From Thioclava sp. GXIMD4216 (lineage in GTDB: Bacteria > Pseudomonadota > Alphaproteobacteria > Rhodobacterales > Rhodobacteraceae), in assembly GCF_037949285.1 (NCBI RefSeq), contig NZ_CP149926.1, positions 2,521,501-2,585,500 of the forward strand: a DNA stretch of 64,000 nt, in the 5' to 3' direction. The notes below the pieces were generated by a model. That model was not told the DNA's origin. It did not search any database and was given only the letters and a program-made list of their open reading frames with translations. Shown here one piece after another: positions 58,072 through 64,000 of this stretch (position 1 is the first letter of the stretch; every line of letters begins with the position of its first letter). A program made the translations under genes and the position numbers.

Positions 58072-58175
58072 AGTCGGTCTCCCTCGTGGTGTGGTTCGTA
58101 CAAACCACTGTAGGGACCTGGCGTCGGCTATGATCACCTGCTGCGCGATTTGGGGGCTGCGCAGGCGATCATAGC
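58072..58175 (-). ncRNA. possible IS110 non-coding end (bridge-RNA-like)
   Basis: Immediately upstream of the IS110 fragment lie two hairpins: GTGGTT-cgtaca... AACCAC (58090-58107) and a larger one with perfect 9-bp arms GCTATGATC / GATCATAGC (58127-58135, 58167-58175) and inner CCTGC / GCAGG. IS110-group elements encode their bridge RNA in this 5' non-coding end. The guide loops cannot be assigned here. Confidence 0.35.
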
Positions 58176-58509
58176 ATCTCCGACCGATGCGTTCCGAAGG
58201 TGTTACGGCTTGGTCTTCACCAGCCACCACTTCACAAAAATTGTCCGTAGTTACGGGCTGAAGCAGGAGTTCATAACCCCGCACTGCCCGCAACAGAACG
58301 GCATGGTTGAACGCTTCATCAGGACGCTGACGGAGCAATGTGTGCAGCGCCACCGTTTCGAGACAATCCAACACGCAATGCGTGTCATCGCCGACTGGAT
58401 CGCTTTCTACAACAACCGCCGCCCTCATCAGGCCCTTGCAATGCGCACGCCTGTCGAGGCATTCAGATCAGCGGCTTAACCTGAGCAGATTCAGCTGGGT
58501 CAATACACG
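58176..58509 (+). pseudogene. IS3-family element, right-end fragment with orfB C-terminus
   Basis: The last ~95 residues of an IS3-type DDE transposase are open to 58479: YGLKQEFITPHCPQQNGMVERFIRTL (with the catalytic Glu), then FYNNRRPHQALAMRTPVEAF. The right terminal repeat TGGGTCAATACACG follows at 58496-58509. The left part is missing, with the break near 58176. It is inactive. Confidence 0.8.
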
Positions 58510-58960
58510 AGACCGCTACACCATCGGCCAGCAGGCCCTCATGGAGCGTCCGGATCAATTGCCGTCCTCCGTTCGGCAGTGGCCTCGGACCAGTGGCGGC
58601 CTACTGCCTCACCATGAGGGCCTGCAGCTTTTTTCGAGCGCGCAGTTCCAGCATCGCCTCACCACAGGCTTCCTGCAGATCCTTCAGCTGCTTCTCGTAT
58701 TGCTCGCGAATGTCGAGCGGGTTCGCGCGCAGGGAGTTCTCCATGTCCCGCTTTGCATCCTCGACCCAGCCTTCGATCTCGGAAGGCGTCAGGTCGAACG
58801 ATCGGCTGGCTTCGGCCACCGTCGTTTTGCCTTGAATGATCTCGATGACCAGCGCCGTCTTCCGCTTGGCCGTCCAACGTTTGATGCTGTCGTCCATTGT
58901 CATACTCATTGCCACGTTCTCCTTTGTAGCATGAGCAGGATTTCCGTGGGTCAATACACG
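58510..58960 (-). pseudogene. IS3-family element, left-end fragment with orfA
   Basis: On the minus strand the left terminal repeat (CGTGTATTGACCCA, 58960-58947) is followed by a full orfA of 102 residues (58909-58601: helix-turn-helix AEASRSFDLTPSEIEGWV, then a leucine-zipper-like part) with an AAGGAG site. A slippery A6G near the orfA end and a short stretch of orfB (RTLHEGLLADGVAVS) follow, cut at 58510. The terminal repeat is the same as in the right-end fragment next to it, but in the opposite orientation. orfA alone is intact. Confidence 0.78.
58601..58909 (-). CDS. IS3-type orfA (transposase helper)
   Basis: 102 residues, complete. The start region TMDDSIKRWTAKRKTALV and the HTH ASRSFDLTPSEIEGWVEDAKR are typical of IS3-group orfA. 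It binds the element ends in an intact IS. Here orfB is truncated, so it could only interfere with other copies. Confidence 0.78.
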   Translation of the reverse strand: MSMTMDDSIKRWTAKRKTALVIEIIQGKTTVAEASRSFDLTPSEIEGWVEDAKRDMENSLRANPLDIREQYEKQLKDLQEACGEAMLELRARKKLQALMVRQ

Positions 58961-59087
58961 CCCTGCTTCAGGATGAACGCCTTCTGCGCCTCCGTGAACT
59001 TCGATGACTTCATGCGTTTCCGCTCCTCTTCCAGCCAGGAAAATTTAGCGAAAAACTCCAACTTCAATCGATCCAGTTTTCAGGGGG
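58961..59087 (-). pseudogene. IS407-like orfA stub with terminal repeat
   Basis: A minus-strand ATG at 59013 opens KSSKFTEAQKAFILKQG, the start of an IS407/ISPsy-type orfA, cut after 18 residues by the IS3-type end at 58960. Upstream of it, TGAAAACTGGAT at 59082-59071 on the minus strand resembles the IS407-group terminal repeat. So this was the insertion target of the neighbouring element. Confidence 0.7.
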
Positions 59088-59117
59088 CAGAGCACGTTCT
59101 CAGAGACACCCAACAAT

Positions 59118-59624
59118 TTATGGATTCGAAAGCGAAACTTCACCATGGGCACATGTCAGTTCTTTTGATGAATAAAGACTATATACATCTAAATCTTTAT
59201 CTTTTGATTCATTAATTTGGCCAACCAAATCAACCTTAGAATCGAACAAAAACAGTGAATCGTATACCCCCTCTTCTTTTTCAAATAAGTATGCGGTCCG
59301 AGGCTCCAGATACACCTCCAAAACCACATAATAGCCAAGTTGAGAGCAGAAATTAATTTCTCCAGCCCTCTTAACAGTCGTCCTATCAAATCTGTAGTAA
59401 GGAGATAGCCCAATACGTTTTTTCTTCGTATTCTTTTTATCAACCACTTCTAAAAAAGAGATGTCATCATCATAATTCGGCATCAAAGATGCCCTTATAT
59501 TATTCGTCTCTACTTCAGATAACTCATCTGACTGGGTTATTAAGACCTGCCCTTCTCGGAGATCATGAGCGCAGACACAAATGGTGGAACAGATATAGAA
59601 AAACAAAATAATAATATATTTCAT
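59118..59624 (-). CDS. putative periplasmic immunity protein of the GH19 effector
   Basis: A 168-residue AT-rich gene product with a clear Sec signal (YIIILFFYICSTICVCAH). The mature part is acidic, with no known domain. Its ATG overlaps the stop of the GH19 gene by four bases. A cell-wall-attacking toxin injected into the periplasm needs an immunity protein there, and this gene has both the position and the export signal for it. Function is inferred from context only. Confidence 0.6.
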   Translation of the reverse strand: MKYIIILFFYICSTICVCAHDLREGQVLITQSDELSEVETNNIRASLMPNYDDDISFLEVVDKKNTKKKRIGLSPYYRFDRTTVKRAGEINFCSQLGYYVVLEVYLEPRTAYLFEKEEGVYDSLFLFDSKVDLVGQINESKDKDLDVYSLYSSKELTCAHGEVSLSNP

Positions 59625-60598
59625 CTGGGTTCTCTAGCTTTCGCATTGCTTAATAACTTTGAGGTATTGAAGCAGACATCTTTAAAAACGCGCCGACTAT
59701 AAATTTTATTAACGTTTTGGCGTCGCGGTATCACGTGATTCTTGATACCCTCCTTTTTATCAAACAGACCGCTGTTTATTACTCTAGTGATATCGTCTGT
59801 CACGTCATCAGACGCACCTCGGTCTGCTATATCATATAACTTTTTTCGAACCCAAAATGCCAATGCAGACCTAACAGCGTAAATCGGTTGGTCCACTAAT
59901 TCAGGATTGGCTTCAAAATCTATTTTTTCGCCCCAAATTTTCTCATGGTCTCTGGTGAAATTTCGATAATTATCACGCCCGGTAAGTTGATGTAAGCCAC
60001 GACCTCTATAGCGCCAACCATCCCCCGGTTGTGTGTTTCCAAGCTCAAATCCAGGTTTTCTATTTTCATCAGCCATCGCATTGTTCGCGATCGCCTCTAC
60101 GTTGCGTGCATCTCTTTTACAACGATCTCTATGACCATTATAATAAGAATATCTGCTAGTGAATAACCCCTCTTCGTCATAATTCAGATTTTCGGCGAAA
60201 GCCAAGCTAGGCCCTGTTTCATGCTTCGCTTGAGCGATAAAATGCGTGAGCCGAAGCTCGTTATCAATTTTCCCATCATTGATATTTATGTTAAGACCTT
60301 CAGCAACAATACTTATTCTCTTTGCGTTTCCGTGAGGCCAAACAGCGCGAATCATTGCTTCAGTCACGAGTTGGCAGCATTTGCCGGATAAACACCCTGG
60401 ATCTTCGCTTGACCCCTGCTGCTCGGCTGCGCGTTCTGCGCTTTTCACCGGGTCATCTTTAACTACAGGATCACTTGAAGCTGTACTTGATGACCCACTC
60501 CCCTCCGAAGTTGAGCTTGGCAATGATGCCGCTTTGACAGGTGAAGAGAAAATACTTTCGATTGCACCAGAAATTCCTTGGAAAAATTCCTTACTCAT
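59621..60598 (-). CDS. GH19 glycoside hydrolase, likely T6SS peptidoglycan-degrading effector
   Basis: A 325-residue protein. The Ser-rich, disordered N-terminus (about 1-65, no signal peptide) precedes a GH19 chitinase/lysozyme fold. Motifs are QAKHETG (catalytic Glu127), AENLNYDEEGL (second Glu about 136) and GDGWRYRGRGLHQLTGRDNY (193-211). GH19 domains in phage and T6SS proteins cut peptidoglycan. The ATG at 60598 overlaps the DUF4123 gene stop; a second ATG is five codons upstream. Lack of a signal, and the chaperone and immunity neighbours, point to a secreted effector. Confidence 0.8.
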   Translation of the reverse strand: MSKEFFQGISGAIESIFSSPVKAASLPSSTSEGSGSSSTASSDPVVKDDPVKSAERAAEQQGSSEDPGCLSGKCCQLVTEAMIRAVWPHGNAKRISIVAEGLNININDGKIDNELRLTHFIAQAKHETGPSLAFAENLNYDEEGLFTSRYSYYNGHRDRCKRDARNVEAIANNAMADENRKPGFELGNTQPGDGWRYRGRGLHQLTGRDNYRNFTRDHEKIWGEKIDFEANPELVDQPIYAVRSALAFWVRKKLYDIADRGASDDVTDDITRVINSGLFDKKEGIKNHVIPRRQNVNKIYSRRVFKDVCFNTSKLLSNAKAREPR

Positions 60599-62103
60599 TT
60601 CATTTCTTTCCAAAAATTCGCAAAAATATCAAAAACAACAGCTCCGATTTGATGCCGACCTTTTTCAACATTAGGCTGTGCAATCGCCTGGGATGCCCAT
60701 GGGAATAGCGGGTCGCCACCAAAATTTGATCCGAAATACATCGCAGCGACAACATAAGCAACGAGATCGCTGCCAGACAGGTTGAAGCGGTGTTGCGCCA
60801 AGCCGCCGGCTTGGCTAATGAACGCATTGACCTGCTCCACACCAAGGCGTTGACACCGTGTGGGCCAGATATTGCTTAAAATACCTCGAATATGGTCATA
60901 GGTCAGCTGATCCGAAGGGCTGGAATAGATCCTCTCGAACCCTAAGAGTATACGCTTGGGGCGCGCCAGATCTTTATGGATATCCGCAACATGCGCACTC
61001 ACAACCTCGGTCAAGCCCGCCATGTAAGGCGCGTAAGCGCGCTCATTCTCAGAAAACCAGCCAATGGATGTCAAAGTAGTACGATATTGCGAATCATCCT
61101 CAAAATAGCATCCCAAAAACGCAACAGCGATCAAATATTTGAATTGGTCCTTCTCAGAAGCAATCCCTTTTGCCTTAGCTTTTTGACTGGCGATGCGGAC
61201 CACCTGGCGGAGCGAGTCATCCGTTAACGCAGCGGCTTTCTGCGGAAACTGATCTCGGAAGAATGCCATGGCGCGCGTCTCATAGCGATAGGCCCTGAAA
61301 CGCTCGAAACCGTCAAGTTCCACATCAGACAGCACTGGAATGCCCTTCGCTTTGACACCTACGAGGTTTTCAAAGCAAGGCCGGATCAGCCAAGCATTTT
61401 GCGACTCTGGTTGATCGCCTGCAATCAAGGCCACGCGCTGATCATCGCGCATATAGAGCCATTGAACAATCTTCTGGGGAAGATCCCTGATACTGTCAAA
61501 ATAGCAAGGCGTGATTTGCGGGTCCCAATATCGAAAAAAGACCCATCTCTTGTCCTGCTCAACCTGGAGACGTGTAAATTTTCTTAAATGCGACCAAATT
61601 TCATCCATCGATGCAGTGGTTCGTAGCAGTATTCCAACATTCTTGCCCCAGTATTTTCGGAAGAAGTTGCGATGGAACGGCGACCCCGGCGCGGGTTCCT
61701 CACCAGACCGGTTCCCCAAGCTCATATCGACCAGATATGGGGCGCTCTTTTTAAGCTCTTCCGCTGCCCCGCCTTTGAACAAGCAGCGATAGGCCAATCC
61801 GCTTTGTTCAAGGATTTCTGGCAGATTGGGGACTTTGGCCGCGTCGAGAATAGCATAGGTCTTCAACTGAGGAACGGCATCGAGCGAACCAAATTTCTCG
61901 ATTTCGGCCTCTGTGGGATCCGATTGACCAAAGAACGGCTCGTAAAGCACATCAGGAACCGTTTTCTTCGGCAATGTCCCGAACTGGCTGTCCAGCGGCT
62001 CTACATCTCGGATCTCTTCGATCCTGAGATAAGGCTGCTCTGCATCTGAATTTCCAGCAAAGGCGGGGTCCGCCCCAATGCCCAACCAATAGTCCTCGTC
62101 CAA
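60595..62103 (-). CDS. DUF4123-domain T6SS effector chaperone/adaptor
   Basis: A 502-residue protein. A DUF4123 domain lies at about 80-200 (KTYAILDAAKVPNLPEIL, YRCLFKGGAAEELKKSAPYLVDM). The C-terminal half has a helical region often attached to T6SS proteins, with recurring patterns FFRDQFPQKAAALTDDSLRQVV and MYFGSNFGGDPLFPWAS. DUF4123 proteins load effectors onto VgrG. The only start in frame after the upstream TAG is a TTG at 62103. It is the first gene of the three-gene block. Confidence 0.82.
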   Translation of the reverse strand: MDEDYWLGIGADPAFAGNSDAEQPYLRIEEIRDVEPLDSQFGTLPKKTVPDVLYEPFFGQSDPTEAEIEKFGSLDAVPQLKTYAILDAAKVPNLPEILEQSGLAYRCLFKGGAAEELKKSAPYLVDMSLGNRSGEEPAPGSPFHRNFFRKYWGKNVGILLRTTASMDEIWSHLRKFTRLQVEQDKRWVFFRYWDPQITPCYFDSIRDLPQKIVQWLYMRDDQRVALIAGDQPESQNAWLIRPCFENLVGVKAKGIPVLSDVELDGFERFRAYRYETRAMAFFRDQFPQKAAALTDDSLRQVVRIASQKAKAKGIASEKDQFKYLIAVAFLGCYFEDDSQYRTTLTSIGWFSENERAYAPYMAGLTEVVSAHVADIHKDLARPKRILLGFERIYSSPSDQLTYDHIRGILSNIWPTRCQRLGVEQVNAFISQAGGLAQHRFNLSGSDLVAYVVAAMYFGSNFGGDPLFPWASQAIAQPNVEKGRHQIGAVVFDIFANFWKEMK

Positions 62104-62399
62104 ACCGGCCTAACGTCAAAAAACTTGCTCAAAACTGCTGCGGACTATGCGACAGGATTAGGGCAAGAACAAGATCAATGCTATCAAAATGGAAAACAGG
62201 AAAGTCAGAGATTCTTCCGAGTTTCATAAGTTTTTTTGCGCTTATCTGGCTCCAAACCGCGGGGGTTATCGCCTTGATAACTACTCAATATAAGGGCGCA
62301 AATAATCCATCTCGCACCCCCCGCCACCGAGCTTAAATGGCGACATAACACCTGCCCTGATCTCAGTGCAATCTGGGCGGGAAAATACGCAATCTATGG
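62104..62399. other. upstream region of the effector module, no gene seen
   Basis: About 300 AT-rich bases between the chaperone start and an IS fragment. It must hold the module's promoter, but no clear -35/-10 pair or operator was found. Confidence 0.4.
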
Positions 62400-62419
62400 C
62401 TAGGCTGCACGCCCTGAAT

Positions 62420-62521
62420 TTACGACATCAAGAACTTTACAAGCGCGATCAAAACGAGCGTCGCGATCGCACCAACGGGAGCCATATACCAGCGGCTCTG
62501 CGCCTGAACGGCCGTGTCGGT
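62420..62521 (-). pseudogene. orphan C-terminal membrane-helix tail
   Basis: In a frame different from the IS1182 fragment, the minus strand encodes TDTAVQAQSRWYMAPVGA and then a hydrophobic IATLVLIALVKFLMS ending in TAA at 62420. It looks like the tail-anchored end of a gene whose front was lost by the IS insertion or a deletion. Origin unknown. Confidence 0.4.
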
Positions 62522-62524
62522 TCT

Positions 62525-62849
62525 TTGAGAAGGTAGAGTGGTCAGGGACACGGTCGCTGAGGTCCAGGCGGCAGAACCACCGATACGCCAGGTTCAGATG
62601 CACCTCCTCGCACAGCCGCCGCTCTGACCGGATGCCGAAGCAATACCCTACCAGCAGCATTCGGATCAGCAGCTCTGGATCGACTGAGGGGCGCCCCGTG
62701 TGGCTGTAGAAATCGGCAAGGTAGGTTCGGATCCCGGAGAGGTCCACGAACCGATCAATGGAACGCAGCAGGTGGTTCTGCGGGACATGATCCTCCAGAG
62801 AAAACTCGTAGAACAGCGCCGGTTGCGCCTCCTGCCGCGGTCCCATCAT
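62525..62849 (-). pseudogene. IS1182-family transposase, 5' fragment
   Basis: An intact start (GPRQEAQPALFYEFSLEDHVP, LLRSIDRFVDLSGIR) and about 108 residues of an IS1182-type transposase to HSTFSKNRHGR. The sequence then switches to the orphan tail. The catalytic core is missing. The frame happens to continue to 62400. Confidence 0.8.
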
Positions 62850-63198
62850 CGCCGATCCTCCCGTCCCTTGCAGGAATTGAATCAGCCGATGGCCCTTCGA
62901 TCAAGCACGAGTTTTTCAACAAAATAGGCGGAAAGCAGACATTCGCTGCGCCGCCTAAGAAAGACCTCAAGGGTTCCACGAGCGGACCTTGCCTGATAGG
63001 CAGCGCTCGAATGATGTGCGTTTTGAGGCCGACCAACCTGCGCCTAGTGGCGCAACTTGGAAGATTGCTCGTTTCCTCTCAATTGGGTCGTGTTAAACAA
63101 AACAGCCATCAATCCGGTTTGCCGCTATAGCGCCGCTTTCATTGCCAAGTACCGCGCGATATCAACCAGTACGCGCCTTTGCTCTTGGGAGATTCAAT
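62850..63198. other. IS1182 end and unassigned gap
   Basis: 62909-62929 (GAGTTTTTCAACAAAATAGGC) looks like the terminal repeat of the IS1182-type element. The remaining ~270 bases to the ATPase hold no gene I can support, only short AT-rich stretches; the promoter of the ATPase should lie here. Confidence 0.45.
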
Positions 63199-64000
63199 AT
63201 GTACCTACAGCGCCTCGAATTAAAGAACACAGGCCCGATAGAGGAAGCCAATATCGAGTGCCGTTTCAATGAAGATCGCACTCCCAAGCCCATTATTTTT
63301 GTAGGGCAGAATGGTTCTGGAAAGAGCATTGCCACTGCTCACATCGTTAGCGCTTTGATTGCAGCACATGGAACTGTATTCGATGATTCTGACGTTGAGA
63401 CTGGCAAAGTGTACAAGCTGCGAAGCCCGTCCTATGTACGAGCTGGCGCGGAATTCTCTGTTGGGGAAGTGTATTTCGATCATAATCTTTTTGTTTCCGA
63501 AGCTCAGTTTTTGAGGATGAAAAAAGATCACGCGATTCCCTATCCGGCCTACAGTAAATGGGGGGAGGTCGATGAGAATACAGCGTCGCACTATGATTCA
63601 AATTTCGTTAAGCAAAGCGCATATCTCAAAGACGCCTTGAGCAAGGCAACGCATTTGTTCTTTCCTCCAAATAGGTTTGAGGAACCAGCTTGGCTCAATG
63701 ATCTAAATCTCCGTAACAAGGCAAGTTACGGATCTCTCAAGAAATTCGAAAACCTTTCAAATCGCCCGATAGTAAATTACGCACCAATGCGCGAACTACA
63801 AAGCTGGTTGCTTGATCTTGTGTACGATAGCTATGCAATAGAAAAAAAGAGCCAAATAATTCAGGTGCCCGGAGTTGGAGGGGCGCTGGTAAGGCCACAA
63901 CTTGTTGAGGTGCGAAATGGTCGCGCGACAAGAATACTAGATTCCATTTCTACGTTTCTCACTACTCTATTTGATAAGCCGGGAACCGTTGAATGGAGCG
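63199..64000 (+). CDS. AAA-family ATPase (SMC/OLD-like), partial
   Basis: The frame opens at an ATG with TTGGGAG upstream and stays open for 267 codons to the window edge. The start LQRLELKNTGPIEEANIEC and Walker A IIFVGQNGSGKSIATAH (about residues 34-50) are typical of RecF/SMC/OLD-type ATPases, with a long insertion expected before Walker B. The rest is beyond the window. Position beside IS remnants and an effector module suggests an accessory, perhaps defence, gene (inference). Confidence 0.8.
   Translation, partial: MYLQRLELKNTGPIEEANIECRFNEDRTPKPIIFVGQNGSGKSIATAHIVSALIAAHGTVFDDSDVETGKVYKLRSPSYVRAGAEFSVGEVYFDHNLFVSEAQFLRMKKDHAIPYPAYSKWGEVDENTASHYDSNFVKQSAYLKDALSKATHLFFPPNRFEEPAWLNDLNLRNKASYGSLKKFENLSNRPIVNYAPMRELQSWLLDLVYDSYAIEKKSQIIQVPGVGGALVRPQLVEVRNGRATRILDSISTFLTTLFDKPGTVEWS

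Noticed and set aside
58150..58479. Functional IS3 transposase
   Set aside because: Only the last third of orfB is present, without the first two catalytic residues.

Overview
The window looks like chromosome from a GC-rich alphaproteobacterium of the Rhodobacterales (Rhodobacter/Paracoccus/Thioclava type). The grounds are the divergent ethylmalonyl-CoA mutase (ecm) and crotonyl-CoA carboxylase/reductase (ccr) pair, the ruvC-ruvA-ruvB order, a DUF1127 peptide, a TIGR02186/TauE pair, ycjX/TIGR01620 and an Irr-type (ICE) iron box before a NifU-like gene. No rRNA, tRNA or CRISPR array was found.

1-53 kb is dense core genome. 0-5.8 kb is a five-gene membrane-stress-like cluster: XpaC-like, TelA, DUF2927-type lipoprotein, SPFH/GYF protein and zinc-ribbon membrane protein. 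5.9-16.1 kb holds housekeeping genes: dtd, tdk, csaA, proC, a ybjN-like gene, gltX, a Tat-exported metallo-beta-lactamase-fold hydrolase, a two-gene unknown operon, a PfkB kinase and nadE. 16.3-27.4 kb holds an 18-repeat exported MORN protein, ycjX and its partner, a broken sugar O-acetyltransferase, a truncated globin, ruvCAB, a DUF1127 gene, prmA, msrA and truA. 27.5-32.3 kb is a surface polysaccharide locus. 32.5-36.4 kb holds ilvE, a universal stress protein, a lipoprotein, nfuA behind an ICE box and promoter, tsaB and rimI. 36.5-42.1 kb is a nucleoside uptake and phosphorolysis operon (BMP-type ABC transporter plus purine nucleoside phosphorylase) with a leader of competing hairpins. 42.1-53 kb holds TauE/TIGR02186, a RecD-like helicase, ecm/ccr around a palindrome-rich control region, and a four-gene glycolipid-like operon.

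54-64 kb is accessory. It starts with a translationally coupled cassette of a serine recombinase and two ParB/RepB-like proteins, with a perfect 15-bp palindrome just before it. Next comes a nest of IS remnants: an IS110-type 5' fragment with a hairpin-rich non-coding end, two opposed fragments of one IS3-type element sharing the same terminal repeat, and an IS407-like stub. Then follows an AT-rich three-gene block that reads as a type VI secretion effector module: DUF4123 chaperone, GH19 peptidoglycan hydrolase and signal-peptide-bearing putative immunity protein, joined by 4-base start/stop overlaps. An IS1182-like fragment and the start of an AAA ATPase that runs off the window close the region.

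The strongest candidates for undescribed biology are the recombinase/ParB/ParB cassette and the effector/immunity module. The ecm-ccr operator array, the nucleoside-transporter leader and the bridge-RNA-like IS110 end are secondary leads. All functional calls are read from sequence motifs and gene context; no database search was run.
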